A stretch of DNA of 64,000 bases from GW2011-AR15 sp964428335 (GCA_964428335.1 CAYRXW010000001.1:186001-250000), one strand, 5' to 3'; counted from the stretch's first letter, positions 1 through 8,600 are shown. Notes: generated by a model from the sequence alone, not told the origin. A program made the numbers and translations.

Positions 1-169
1 CATAGTTGTAGGCGCAGAAGATGTCGGTGTCAGGAAAAGCATAGAAAAATACATAGATGAATTCCTAAGGATACCAATCAAAGGAAAGATTGAAAGCCTG
101 AACATGGGTGTCGCTTCTGCAGTTGCGATGTTTGAATGCCTAAGGCAGAAAGAGCAAATAAAAAAATAA
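1..169 (+). CDS. SpoU/TrmH-family RNA 2'-O-methyltransferase, C-terminal end only
   Basis: Only the last 55 codons are in the window (frame starting at base 2, stop TAA at 167-169). The peptide carries the family's motif 2 and motif 3 pattern: 'VGAEDVGVRKS', then 'LRIPIKGKIESLN' and 'GVASAVAMFE'. These form the SAM-binding trefoil knot of SPOUT enzymes of the RlmB/TrmH type, which methylate ribose 2'-OH in rRNA or tRNA. The stop directly abuts the stop of the convergent lysyl-tRNA synthetase gene. The target RNA cannot be told from this fragment. Confidence 0.85.
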   Translation, partial: IVVGAEDVGVRKSIEKYIDEFLRIPIKGKIESLNMGVASAVAMFECLRQKEQIKK

Positions 170-2221
170 TTATTTCTTCAATTCATCCATCTCAGAGAGC
201 ACTTTTATGACAAAATCAACATGCTCATCAAACGGAATACCAAGCTTTTCTATCCCGAGTGAAATATCATCCCTGTCAACTTTTGCAGCGAATGACTTCT
301 CATTGAACTTCTTTTTGAATGAAGATGCTTTCATGCCAATAAGCCCTTCAGGTCTCATCTTTGCATAGGCATAAATAAGCCCGGCTATCTCATCGCATGC
401 CAATAATGCTTTTGCAAGCTTTGTCTCAGGCATTATTGTTGTCTTCTTGAAATAATGCGCTGCTACAGCATGGATAAGCTCTTCAGGGAAATTCTGCTGC
501 TTGAAGAAATCAAGCTCATGGAAAGGATGTTCCTCTGGATGCTCGAAGAAATCCAGGTCATGCAAAAGCCCTGTGATATACCACAAGTCTTTGTTCTGCT
601 TCAGTTTTTCAGCATATCTTTCAAGTATATTTGCGACCATCCTTGAATGAAGCAACTGATATTCATCTCTTACATGTTTTTTCAAAAGCTCAAGAGCTTC
701 TTCCCTTGAAGGCAGGTTAGCAATATCCTCGCTCACTTTTGCTTTTTTCTCTTCTTCTTTCACTTCAGGCCTCATTGTCGGGAATAATATAATATCCCTT
801 ATTGATTCCTGGCCTGTCATGAGCATTATCATCCTGTCAACACCAACACCGATTCCGCAGTTTGGTGGCAAGCCGTATTCCAGTGCTTCAATATAATCCT
901 CATCCATAGGGTGAGCCTCATCATTCCCTTCTTTCATGGCCCTTTCCTGCTCTTCAAAATTCTTCCTCTGGAGAACCGGGTCAGTAAGTTCAGAATAATA
1001 ATTTCCAACTTCCCAGCAGTTTATGAAACTTTCAACTCTTTCAGCAAACCTCTTGTCATTACGGCATGGTTTTGCCAATGGACAAATTTCAACAGGGTGG
1101 TCCATTATATGGGTTGGCTGAATTAAATGCTGTTCACAAAGTTCCTCAAATAATAAAGCAAGAGCAAGGCCTTTTGAATAGTCCTTACATTCAATCTTAT
1201 GCGTTCTTAATGCAGCCTTAACTTCATCATCTGACATTTTTTCCAAGTCATATCCTGCAAATTCTTTTACAGCTTCTGCCATTGTCATTCTTTTCCAAGG
1301 AGCCTTGAAATCAATTTCCTTTTCTCCGAATTTAACCTTGGTTGTGCCATTTAATTTTAAGGCAATTGATTCCCACATTTTTTCAGTAAGTTCCATTGCA
1401 TTGTAATAATCAGCATAAGCCCACTGTATTTCCATCATTGTAAATTCAGGGTTATGGGTTTTATCTGAGCCTTCATTTCTAAAGCAGTATGAAAGGTCAT
1501 ATATTTTTTCAAAACCGCCAACAATCAGTTTTTTTAAGTAAATTTCATATGCAATCCTAAGGTACATCTGCATATTCCAAGCATTGATTTTTGTAGTAAA
1601 AGGCCTGGCAAGACCTCCACCATAAAGTGGCTGTAAAATCGGGGTTTGGACTTCCATGAATCCTTCAGAATCCAAGAATTCCCTGATGAACCTAAGTATC
1701 TTTGCCCTTTTCTCAAAAACAGCCTTTGCATCATGATTTACTACAAAATCAACATACCTTTTCCTGTATCTTTGTTCGATATCCTTAAGGCCATGATACT
1801 TTTCAGGGAAAGGCCTGAAAGCTTTTGTTAAAAAAGTGAACTCCCTTGCGTAAATTGATATCTCGCCTGTCTTTGTCGCAAATATCTCACCTTTTATTCC
1901 GACAAAGTCTCCCATGTCTACTTTCTTGAATACATCATAGTTTGCTATATCGTCTTTCCTGATATACACCTGGATCTTACCTGAACTGTCCTGCAGGTGG
2001 AAAAAAGCAGCTTTTCCCATATCCCTTAATGAGACAATCCTTCCCGCAATTGACACACTATCTTTCGCATGCGTTTCAGGTGTCAGGCCATGGTGCTTAC
2101 TTAACAATTCTTTTGCTGAATCCTTCTTATCAAAATTATAAGGGTAAATCTCTGTGCCCATTCCAGCTATTGCTGCTGCTTTGTCTTTCCTGTCTTTAAT
2201 AAGCCTATGGTCTTCTTCCAT
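170..2221 (-). CDS. lysS: Class II lysyl-tRNA synthetase fused to a C-terminal HD hydrolase domain
   Basis: It charges tRNA-Lys with lysine in the cytosol. An N-terminal OB-fold anticodon-binding domain (about residues 55-135) is followed by the class II core, with motif 2 'FRNEGSDKTHNPEFTMME' near 247-264 and motif 3 'GVGVDRMIML' near 458-467. Family members usually end about there (about 500 residues). This protein has 683 residues. The extra 170 residues form an HD-superfamily domain with 'LLHSRM' (His 525), 'LLHDLDF' (His 554-Asp 555), 'AVAAHY' (His 589) and an Asp near 610, resembling COG2316 predicted hydrolases. The fusion is seen directly; its role is unknown (hydrolysis of a nucleotide or of a mischarged product is only a guess). 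Many archaea use class I LysRS, so the class II type suggests an old transfer from bacteria. Confidence 0.95.
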   Translation of the reverse strand: MEEDHRLIKDRKDKAAAIAGMGTEIYPYNFDKKDSAKELLSKHHGLTPETHAKDSVSIAGRIVSLRDMGKAAFFHLQDSSGKIQVYIRKDDIANYDVFKKVDMGDFVGIKGEIFATKTGEISIYAREFTFLTKAFRPFPEKYHGLKDIEQRYRKRYVDFVVNHDAKAVFEKRAKILRFIREFLDSEGFMEVQTPILQPLYGGGLARPFTTKINAWNMQMYLRIAYEIYLKKLIVGGFEKIYDLSYCFRNEGSDKTHNPEFTMMEIQWAYADYYNAMELTEKMWESIALKLNGTTKVKFGEKEIDFKAPWKRMTMAEAVKEFAGYDLEKMSDDEVKAALRTHKIECKDYSKGLALALLFEELCEQHLIQPTHIMDHPVEICPLAKPCRNDKRFAERVESFINCWEVGNYYSELTDPVLQRKNFEEQERAMKEGNDEAHPMDEDYIEALEYGLPPNCGIGVGVDRMIMLMTGQESIRDIILFPTMRPEVKEEEKKAKVSEDIANLPSREEALELLKKHVRDEYQLLHSRMVANILERYAEKLKQNKDLWYITGLLHDLDFFEHPEEHPFHELDFFKQQNFPEELIHAVAAHYFKKTTIMPETKLAKALLACDEIAGLIYAYAKMRPEGLIGMKASSFKKKFNEKSFAAKVDRDDISLGIEKLGIPFDEHVDFVIKVLSEMDELKK

Positions 2222-2264
2222 ACATAGAGAAAAACACAGTTTGTTTTTAAATCCTTTGGGAAAA

Positions 2265-2708
2265 TCAAATAATTACTGCACCCAGTTCTATTGCTTTATC
2301 AATAAATGCATGATAATTCAGAAAATAACCTTCTTTAGGGATTAATTGCCTTAATTCATGCGGATAGAAATAGCCAATCCTTGTAAGTTCAGTTGTTTCT
2401 GTTAAGAACTTGTCATCTACTGCCATGGTTGCAAATGCAATCTGCGTTACAAAATAATCATCTCTTGGAAAAACGCAGTTTCCAAGGTAAATAAGAGATG
2501 CTTTTGCTATTGTGACACCAGCTTCTTCGTAACTTTCTATTGCAATTCTCTCTTCCAAAACCTCATTTCCTAAAACCCTTCCACCTGGGAATGCAGGCAT
2601 ATTTGGAAAAAATGAATCATTTTCTTTTCTATAACCCATGATAATTTTTTCTTTACTTGGAGAGATAACTAATGATAAGGCAGATAGGTATCTTAGGTAT
2701 GCATTCAT
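2265..2708 (-). CDS. NUDIX hydrolase
   Basis: The 147-residue protein has the length and layout of a single NUDIX domain, which hydrolyses nucleoside diphosphates linked to another group. The NUDIX box is at about residues 43-66: 'GGRVLGNEVLEER' then 'ESYEEAGV'. It keeps the glycine, the first glutamate and the EE pair that binds Mg2+, but the usual Arg just before the helix glutamate is Ile. Substrate cannot be read from sequence. It lies 43 bases upstream of lysS on the same strand and may be cotranscribed with it. Confidence 0.8.
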   Translation of the reverse strand: MNAYLRYLSALSLVISPSKEKIIMGYRKENDSFFPNMPAFPGGRVLGNEVLEERIAIESYEEAGVTIAKASLIYLGNCVFPRDDYFVTQIAFATMAVDDKFLTETTELTRIGYFYPHELRQLIPKEGYFLNYHAFIDKAIELGAVII

Positions 2709-2785
2709 TACTTTTTAGATAAAGAATTTTATATTTAAAATAGATAGAAACATTTATATAATTGTTATTATTTAATAGTGGTAAA

Positions 2786-3268
2786 ATGACACAATCACAG
2801 TTAAGGACTTATCATTTAGACACAACTCTTTCAGTTAATGCATTCCTTCCTGAGATTGAAAGGGCTGCAACAGGAATACTGGAGGCAGTTATTGAGAATA
2901 TGATTGGCTCTCCAAATTGTTATAATGAGGAGCAGGAAGTTGCAGATTTTACTTTTAATAATGCATATGATAGTAATACCATTCTCTTCTTAAAAGATTA
3001 TCTAAGCAATCTTGCAGTATGCCTAGTTAAATATGGCGCTGAAAAAGGCTTGGATGTAACAGCCAGCGTTGGTCTAGGAAGATTTACTTCAAATTCAGTA
3101 AATGTAACTATTAAAGATGAAAAAGACCCATCAAAATCCTACATATTCAGGCTTGATTATGGACCAATTGAAGGTTCACAAGAACAGCGTTTTCAAAGTA
3201 ATCTAATGGACTACCAAAAATCATTTGGAAAAGTGTTTTTGAAAATTACAGAAAAAAGTTTGAAATAA
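2786..3268 (+). CDS. Conserved-looking hypothetical protein, 160 aa
   Basis: I do not recognise this family. The start is placed at ATG 2786, preceded by a GTGGT ribosome-binding stretch; an in-frame TTG at 2762 lies too close to the TATA box. A clear archaeal promoter precedes it (TTTATATA near 2754-2761). The product is soluble, with no signal peptide or membrane segment, mixed helix and strand, and one conserved-looking basic/aromatic tail. It stands alone between divergent NUDIX and the SDR gene. Confidence 0.6.
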   Translation: MTQSQLRTYHLDTTLSVNAFLPEIERAATGILEAVIENMIGSPNCYNEEQEVADFTFNNAYDSNTILFLKDYLSNLAVCLVKYGAEKGLDVTASVGLGRFTSNSVNVTIKDEKDPSKSYIFRLDYGPIEGSQEQRFQSNLMDYQKSFGKVFLKITEKSLK

Positions 3269-3359
3269 GATTGAATAGCTCATTTTATGTTTTTGCGCTT
3301 ATTTTCTAAAATAGTAATATTTATCATCCCATACATTAACACTTTTAGTGGTGGCGATT

Positions 3360-4286
3360 ATGAGCAAAAAAAAATGGGATTTTTTAGACATACCTGATAT
3401 GAGTGGGAAAATAATTATAGTTACAGGCGCTAACTGCGGCCTAGGTTTTGAAGCAACAAGATACCTTGCATTAAAAAATGCGAAAGTAATTATGGCTGTG
3501 AGAAGTTTAGATAAGGGAAATGATTCCAAAAAAACAATATTGGAAGAATACCCAAAAGCAAAACTTGATGTAATGCTTCTTGATTTGGCTGATTTAAAAT
3601 CAGTAAATGATTTTGCAATTAATTTTAAGAAAAAATACAAAAAACTTGATGTTCTTATGAATAATGCAGGGGTAATGATGTGCCCATATAGTAAAACCAA
3701 AGATGGGTTTGAAATGCAGTTTGGAATAAACCATTTAGGGCATTTTGCTCTTACTGGACTACTTTTAGATGTTTTGAAAAAAACCAAAAATTCAAGAATT
3801 GTAAATGTTAGCAGCATTGCGCATAGGTTTGGAAAAATGGACTTTTCCAATTTAATGTTTGAGAAAGGGAATTATAACTCCATAAAGTCATATGGAAGAT
3901 CAAAACTTGCAAACCTGCTTTTTACATATGAACTTCAAAGAAAGCTTGAAAAAAATAAACTTGATATAATAGCTGTTGCAGCACATCCAGGAAGTTCTTC
4001 AACCAATTTAACAAGGCATATTGAGACAGGTTTTTTTATTAAGCACATCAAGCCTTTAGTTATGTCTTTATATTCACAGACAGCAAGAATTGGAACACTT
4101 CCACAGGTTAGAGCTGCAGTTGATAAGAATGTGAAAGGTGGAGATTATTTTGGTCCTAAAGGGTTTATGGAAACAAAAGGATATCCAATAAAGGTGAAGT
4201 CAAATAAAAGATCACATTCACTTGAAGATGCAAAAAAATTATGGGAGATATCAGAAAAACTAACAAATGTAAAATATACGTTTTAA
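3360..4286 (+). CDS. Short-chain dehydrogenase/reductase (retinol dehydrogenase-like)
   Basis: An NAD(P)-dependent oxidoreductase with a Rossmann fold. The cofactor motif TGANCGLG (TGxxxGxG) lies near residues 21-28, the NNAG strand-4 motif near 101, catalytic Ser in 'VNVSSIAH', and the YxxxK pair in 'YGRSK'. Length (308 aa) and layout match the retinol dehydrogenase/WW-oxidoreductase-like SDR branch. The start is ATG 3360 because GGTGGCGAT just before it is a good archaeal ribosome binding site; in-frame GTG codons at 3348 and 3351 lie within that site. Physiological substrate is unknown. Confidence 0.9.
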   Translation: MSKKKWDFLDIPDMSGKIIIVTGANCGLGFEATRYLALKNAKVIMAVRSLDKGNDSKKTILEEYPKAKLDVMLLDLADLKSVNDFAINFKKKYKKLDVLMNNAGVMMCPYSKTKDGFEMQFGINHLGHFALTGLLLDVLKKTKNSRIVNVSSIAHRFGKMDFSNLMFEKGNYNSIKSYGRSKLANLLFTYELQRKLEKNKLDIIAVAAHPGSSSTNLTRHIETGFFIKHIKPLVMSLYSQTARIGTLPQVRAAVDKNVKGGDYFGPKGFMETKGYPIKVKSNKRSHSLEDAKKLWEISEKLTNVKYTF

Positions 4287-4350
4287 CTTATTTTTTATAT
4301 TAAACATCAAGTTTAAAAGCTAGTTACAATGCCCTATTCTAGGTGATATT

Positions 4351-4950
4351 ATGGAATTCAAAGATATAGTAATGAAAAGATACGCTGTGAAGAAATTTGA
4401 TGGAAAAAAAGTTCCTGAAAGCAAGGTAATTGAGCTTTTTGAATTAATCAGGCACTCAGCCTCTTCATTTAACATCCAGCCATGGAAGATAAAAGTTGTT
4501 ACAGACAAAGAGACAAAAGAGAAATTAAAGGCAGCAGCATGGGGGCAGGAGCAGATAACAACATGCAGCCATTTGCTGGTATTCTGTGCAAATACAGATA
4601 TATTGGGAAACATTGAGAGTCTTGAAAAAGAGATGATACAGAATGGCGCAACAAAAGATGGCATAAAAGGCTATATAGACATGATGAAAGGCTTTGAGAA
4701 GAACATGAACCTGGATAAAAAGACATCATGGGCCCAAAGGCAGTGCTATATTGCATTAGGCAATGCTTTAAACGGAGCAAAAGCACTTGGCTTTGATTCA
4801 TGTCCAATGGAAGGTTTCTCGCCAGAGGAATTTGCAAAAATACTAAGCCTGCAAAAAAGCCTTGTCCCTACGGCTCTATGTCCTATAGGTTATGCAGCAG
4901 ACAAGCAGGGAAACAAGCTTAGGTTTAAGAAAGAGGATATTTTCTTCTGA
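4351..4950 (+). CDS. Nitroreductase-family FMN oxidoreductase
   Basis: A 199-residue single-domain protein of the NfsB/NADH oxidase-like family, which uses FMN and NAD(P)H to reduce nitro, quinone or similar compounds as a homodimer. FMN-contact motifs are visible: 'RYAVKKFDGK' near residue 10, 'SSFNIQPWK' near 38, and the C-terminal 'CPMEGF' and 'PIGYAADK'. A GGTGATATT ribosome binding site precedes ATG 4351. It is in the same direction as the SDR gene, 64 bases downstream. The substrate cannot be predicted. Confidence 0.9.
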   Translation: MEFKDIVMKRYAVKKFDGKKVPESKVIELFELIRHSASSFNIQPWKIKVVTDKETKEKLKAAAWGQEQITTCSHLLVFCANTDILGNIESLEKEMIQNGATKDGIKGYIDMMKGFEKNMNLDKKTSWAQRQCYIALGNALNGAKALGFDSCPMEGFSPEEFAKILSLQKSLVPTALCPIGYAADKQGNKLRFKKEDIFF

Positions 4951-5015
4951 TTTTCTTGATTTTTTGTTTTTTTCTTACAAAGATTTAAAAATAGCCCATT
5001 AATCTTTAGTCTTAG

Positions 5016-5134
5016 GGCCTTGTAGCTCAGCTTGGATGCTTAGTTTATTTAAGCAGAGCAAATAGAGCGGCAGCCTTCTATCTTAAAATATGGAAGGTAG
5101 CTGAAGGTCGGGGGTTCGAATCCTCCCAAGGCCG
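5016..5134 (+). tRNA. tRNA-Arg (anticodon TCT) with two introns
   Basis: The acceptor stem GGCCTTG (5016-5022) pairs fully with CAAGGCC (5127-5133), followed by discriminator G. The T-arm is GGGGG-TTCGAAT-CCTCC. The anticodon loop CTTCTA/A gives anticodon TCT (5077-5079). An 18-base intron (5081-5098) sits at the usual place after base 37; CCTTC/GAAGG pairs around it. A second insert of 26 bases (about 5037-5062) interrupts the D-loop; it contains the stem TGCTTA/TAAGCA, and removing it restores a normal D-arm GCTC-AGCTTGGATA-GAGC. The mature tRNA would be 75 bases. The D-loop intron ends are inferred and could shift by one base. Confidence 0.9.
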
Positions 5135-5161
5135 TTTTTTCTTCTTAAATTCTTAATTTAG

Positions 5162-5398
5162 TTAATTCCTGTTTATTTTTGTTCCAATAAAAAATACAAT
5201 CAGAAAAATTCCTGCATAAACAGGCAGATAAAACAGCATGCATGAAAATGCAAGCTGCCATGGATTTAGGTAGCTAACAGTGCATTCCAGCTGGATTATA
5301 TTAAATATCCTGAGTATGTGAAATATCAGGACAGCAAATAATGCAATAATGAAAGGCAGGATTTTTTTATTTGGTTTCTTCATTTTTTCATAATTCAT
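5162..5398 (-). CDS. Small membrane protein, 78 aa
   Basis: The protein has a basic N-terminus, then two hydrophobic segments (about residues 13-35 and 48-72) separated by a short loop with a cysteine. Its start overlaps the stop of the upstream gene by four bases (ATGA), so the two are translationally coupled. No family recognised. The pair is placed between tRNA-Arg and a divergent lipoprotein gene. Confidence 0.55.
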   Translation of the reverse strand: MNYEKMKKPNKKILPFIIALFAVLIFHILRIFNIIQLECTVSYLNPWQLAFSCMLFYLPVYAGIFLIVFFIGTKINRN

Positions 5399-5676
5399 TT
5401 CTTAACTTGTGAAACAAGCTCTTTTAGCGATATGGCTATATAAGATATCATAAAAGGCAGGATTATCATGAAAAATACCTGTGCATAGAAGTCTGTTGAT
5501 GTGAAGCAGCAATCACAATTCTTAATCAGCCTTGGCCAGATGCTTACACATAGTTCTACACATGGCTTGCATTTGAATGCCGGCTGGAAAAATATTGAAA
5601 GAGCAGTCCATATAAGTGAAACTATTGCTGAAATCAAGACTTTTCTTATATTAGGATAGATGAATCTCCAGTTCAT
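5395..5676 (-). CDS. Small membrane protein, 93 aa
   Basis: The start is placed at ATG 5676 ('MNWRFIYPNI'); the frame stays open to 5769, but the upstream part lacks a ribosome binding site and covers promoter-like AT-rich DNA. The product has a hydrophobic segment near the N-terminus, a Cys-rich loop ('CKPCVELC', 'NCDCC'), and a second hydrophobic segment near the C-terminus. It overlaps the next gene by ATGA and likely works with it. No family recognised. Confidence 0.55.
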   Translation of the reverse strand: MNWRFIYPNIRKVLISAIVSLIWTALSIFFQPAFKCKPCVELCVSIWPRLIKNCDCCFTSTDFYAQVFFMIILPFMISYIAISLKELVSQVKK

Positions 5677-5798
5677 TTTTATTACAGGATAAAAGGATTT
5701 TATAAATCTTGCTGAACATAATAAGTTTTCTAAAATTAACATATCTGTTAGGAAAATTTTAAAATGCACACTTAATTCTAATCACTAAGGTGAGGAAT

Positions 5799-6401
5799 AT
5801 GAAACAAACAATGATCTTAATTGCCTTAATTATATTTGTTGCAGGATGCACTGCAGTGAAAGATAAACCTGAAGTATCAGAATCCTTGGTATCAGGGACA
5901 CAGGAATTGATACTAAATGAACAGGAACTTAGCCAGCTAGGAATGGTAGGAGACCAGCTTAAGCAGCTTGCAGAGCTTGGGCTAACGACAGATGGAAGTG
6001 ACTGCAAGACAGAGGAATATAATACCACTGAATTCTCCCCTTTAATGCAGTACAGCATCTGCAGTTATGTAATTAATAGCTTAAATGATACAGAAGTAAT
6101 AATTGAATTCAAGAAATTCACTAACGGCCATGATTTGAATGGCACATTCCAGTATGAATCATTGCACTATAGAAGCGTTGATGGACTAATAAGTGAAAAT
6201 GAGTATGGGGATCAGAGCAGGTTTTATCTAGCTAATAAAAATGATTATGGTGGAGAGTTCAATAATCCAGATGTTTACATTTATACTCTCTATATGACTA
6301 AAGACCAATATCTTATCCACGTAACTTCAAAGGGAAGAATTAAGGAAGCTAAAGAGGTTATTGAACAAATAGGGAAGATAGTAATGTCCAGGTTCGGTTA
6401 A
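5799..6401 (+). CDS. Predicted lipoprotein, 200 aa
   Basis: The N-terminus is a bacterial-style lipoprotein signal, with a short basic/polar start, hydrophobic stretch and lipobox VAGC (Cys at about residue 17), so the protein should be lipid-anchored on the outer face of the membrane. AAGGTGAGG precedes ATG 5799. The mature part is acidic, with a globular domain from about residue 60 that ends in a helical tail; I recognise no named domain. It is transcribed away from the small membrane protein pair. Confidence 0.65.
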   Translation: MKQTMILIALIIFVAGCTAVKDKPEVSESLVSGTQELILNEQELSQLGMVGDQLKQLAELGLTTDGSDCKTEEYNTTEFSPLMQYSICSYVINSLNDTEVIIEFKKFTNGHDLNGTFQYESLHYRSVDGLISENEYGDQSRFYLANKNDYGGEFNNPDVYIYTLYMTKDQYLIHVTSKGRIKEAKEVIEQIGKIVMSRFG

Positions 6402-6514
6402 TTTTTGTTTTTATAATTTAATTTTTTTATATCTAAGAGAAGATTTTATTGATTCTTTTAGCCTTGATTTAACTTAAAGCAAACTGTTTTAAACAAAATC
6501 CTTTTAACATTGAT

Positions 6515-6964
6515 ATGGCAAACAACACTGTAACTTTACATAGGGTTCTTAAGGCAGCCCCAGAGAAAGTCTTTAGGGCATTTACTGATAGTAATGCATA
6601 TGCATCATGGATTCCTCCATATGGATTTATCTGTGTAGTACATAAGATGGAAACACATATTGGAGGGGAATATAAGATGTCATTCATCAATTTTTCAACA
6701 GGCAATGCAAGCTCCTTTGGCGGAAAAGTCCTGGACATGAAACAGAATGAATTCCTGAAATACTCTGATAAGTTTGATGACCCGAATCTGCCTGGGGAAA
6801 TGACAACATCCGTATGGATAAAAAAAGTAGTGTGCGGCACTGAACTTAAGATAGTCCAGGAAGGCATTCCACCTATGATACCTGTAGAAATGTGCTATCT
6901 AGGATGGCAGGAATCTTTAGAGAAACTGGCAAAACTTGTAGAACCGGTCATTCCAGATGGATAA
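6515..6964 (+). CDS. AHSA1/SRPBCC-domain protein
   Basis: A 149-residue START-like (SRPBCC) fold protein of the Hsp90-ATPase-activator-homologue (AHSA1) family. Typical features are 'APEKVFRAFTDSNAYASWI', a central 'GGEYKMSF', and the C-terminal 'LGWQESLEKLAKLVEP' helix. Such proteins bind hydrophobic ligands in a deep cavity; the ligand is unknown here. A TATA-like GTTTTAAAC lies about 20 bases before the start. It is the last ordinary gene before the modular array; the array's left remnant starts within 20 bases of its stop. Confidence 0.85.
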   Translation: MANNTVTLHRVLKAAPEKVFRAFTDSNAYASWIPPYGFICVVHKMETHIGGEYKMSFINFSTGNASSFGGKVLDMKQNEFLKYSDKFDDPNLPGEMTTSVWIKKVVCGTELKIVQEGIPPMIPVEMCYLGWQESLEKLAKLVEPVIPDG

Positions 6965-7006
6965 GGTTTTTTATTTATGATTAGGAGTATGACGCAGAAT
7001 TTGGCA

Positions 7007-7261
7007 TTACTTTCTTTTAAAACTTGATATCCAACATGCAACCATATACAAAACAACAATTAATGGAAGCATAAAATATCTTATTCTAGTTATTGGTGTA
7101 GTTAAACGACATTTTTCAGTACCATCAAAGTTTGGAAGACATGGACCATTTAACCATACAAGGTCATTAAAAAATATAATTCCAATAACAGCAATGAGTA
7201 TCATAAAACTAAGTGTCCATAAACCTTTGGATGCATTTGGTTTAAGAAAATCTTTTTTCAT
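7007..7261 (-). CDS. Small membrane protein, 84 aa, in the leftmost array unit
   Basis: The protein has two hydrophobic segments (about residues 15-33 and 61-79) separated by an outside-type loop with two cysteines ('GPCLPNF', 'EKCRL'). The gene sits between inverted arms AATTTGGC (6998-7005) and GCCAAATT (7310-7317), and the sequence AGGAGTATGACG just left of it matches the end of the structured element of unit C. I read it as the insert of a unit whose element has been lost. No family recognised. Confidence 0.55.
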   Translation of the reverse strand: MKKDFLKPNASKGLWTLSFMILIAVIGIIFFNDLVWLNGPCLPNFDGTEKCRLTTPITRIRYFMLPLIVVLYMVACWISSFKRK

Positions 7262-7342
7262 TAGAACTTGTTGTGGTATTCTAATATAAATATATTATGA
7301 TAACTTCAAGCCAAATTATAGTAATATGTAACATAACGTCCA

Positions 7343-7461
7343 GTTCCGTTCTCGAACCGAGGAGAAATATCAGAGCGGTTAGGTAATCTACCCTCGTAGA
7401 TTTCTCCTCCTGGTGAGACCGAGTACCGAGCTGAGCGTAGCGAATCCGAAGAGCGCAGAAG
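7343..7461 (+). repeat. Structured array element, copy A
   Basis: It starts GTTCCGTTC, has the lower stem GAGAAAT/ATTTCTC enclosing GAG/CTC and the loop core TAGGTAATCT (7380-7389), then ACCGAG and a second stem region ending GCAGAAG. The second half (GAGCGTAGCGAATCCGAAG) is nearly identical to that of copy B and differs from the other copies. It is followed by the arm at 7462-7479, whose complement lies at 7810-7827. Confidence 0.8.
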
Positions 7462-7480
7462 TAATAAACAGGAAAAATTA

Positions 7481-7780
7481 TCAACATACAGATTTATCTA
7501 CATCTTTACAATATTTAATCCCATTACAAAAATAAGTTGGAGGATTACTTTCTCCGGCTCCTACACTTCCAAAACAAGTGCACTCTTTACTTATGTGGTA
7601 GCATTTTGTGCATGATGATTTAATTGTGTCAATTTCTTCTAGTGTTACATTATTACTAAATTCACAACGTTGCCCATCCTTAAAATACCTAAATCCAGCA
7701 ACTTCATATTTTCTAGGGAAATATAAAATCACCAAAACTAACATAGTAATACCAATTACATAAAACAACTTATTTTTCAC
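7481..7780 (-). CDS. Small membrane-anchored Cys-rich protein, 99 aa (unit A insert)
   Basis: One N-terminal hydrophobic segment (about residues 5-20) is followed by an outside domain with eight cysteines, including 'SSCTKC', 'ECTCFG' and 'FCNGIKYC', which suggests disulfides or metal binding. The stop lies at the edge of the 18-base inverted arm (7462-7479 with 7810-7827), so the gene fills the unit exactly. It reads leftward, away from the recombinase, like most inserts of the array. No family recognised. Confidence 0.6.
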   Translation of the reverse strand: MKNKLFYVIGITMLVLVILYFPRKYEVAGFRYFKDGQRCEFSNNVTLEEIDTIKSSCTKCYHISKECTCFGSVGAGESNPPTYFCNGIKYCKDVDKSVC

Positions 7781-7855
7781 TGACTTATGTATTGCGATTA
7801 AAGTATAAAAATTTTTCCTGTTTATTATTCACAACTACTGTAATGATATAATACC

Positions 7856-7890
7856 ACTTATTAGTAGTTAAAAATAGAAACCTTTAAATA
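7856..7890 (+). promoter_or_regulatory. Promoter of the 7921 gene with extended upstream element
   Basis: ACTT-N-TTAGTAGT is followed by AAAAATAGAAA and the TATA-like TTTAAATA, about 30 bases before ATG 7921. The same arrangement with nearly the same bases precedes the isochorismatase-like gene at 22,167. Confidence 0.55.
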
Positions 7891-7920
7891 GTTGCTCTGA
7901 ATTATTACTCTTGAAAAAAG

Positions 7921-8547
7921 ATGCAACCCAACTTTGATTTAGAATTTTTGGCTGGAGAAAAAGAATCCACAGTAACTGACAATCGAAAGTCTTTTCAATA
8001 TCTGACATTACTAAATAGAATTGCATCAACATCAGAGCACGAATCTCCTTATGAAATTGTTCAAGAAGGACTATATAATGCGATTTTTATAGTAAATAAA
8101 AAGAATCAGGAAAGAACAAGAGTTCCTTTATCGGCTGTTGTAGCATTTGGTCATACTTATGGGTTTAATAGAGATGAACTTTCTAAGACCTATTCAGTTG
8201 GTATCGAAAATAATGCTGCTCCAACTGTTGCAGAAGCAATTTTAAGAACACTCTTTTTTGCTGTTGATGCCCCCTATGAAATTCCACCTCATAATGCTTG
8301 GGATGTGCTAGCAAAGACTATATATGAAAACCTAAATTCTGAACGCAACCCAAAATACGGTGTTGAAATGTTGGTTAAAAAAGCAGTAGATGGAATTAAT
8401 GGTACTTTATGGTCACATTCAAACTTTAATAGGGCACTTAACAACAAAGATATGAAAAATAAAGTTCAACCTTTGATGCAAGACTATTTGCAAAATTTGG
8501 AATATCAAGTTAGAACTAAGCAAGTATATATTCCAGAAGCAGTTTAG
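7921..8547 (+). CDS. Hypothetical protein, 208 aa, within the array
   Basis: A soluble protein without signal peptide or membrane segments; I do not recognise the family. It is the only larger, cytoplasmic-type product in the array and reads rightward, unlike most inserts. The surrounding unit (about 7840-8596) begins GTAATG and ends ATTGCACATAAC but lacks the hairpin element, so it is either a unit that lost its element or a resident gene trapped in the array. It has its own promoter. Confidence 0.6.
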   Translation: MQPNFDLEFLAGEKESTVTDNRKSFQYLTLLNRIASTSEHESPYEIVQEGLYNAIFIVNKKNQERTRVPLSAVVAFGHTYGFNRDELSKTYSVGIENNAAPTVAEAILRTLFFAVDAPYEIPPHNAWDVLAKTIYENLNSERNPKYGVEMLVKKAVDGINGTLWSHSNFNRALNNKDMKNKVQPLMQDYLQNLEYQVRTKQVYIPEAV

Positions 8548-8600
8548 TACCAAAGCCCTTTCTATTTTTATAGCCGCAACTCAAATTGCACATAACCTTT

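Noticed and set aside
4499..4837. Minus-strand ORF inside the nitroreductase gene
   Set aside because: Antisense shadow; the sense frame has FMN motifs and a ribosome binding site.
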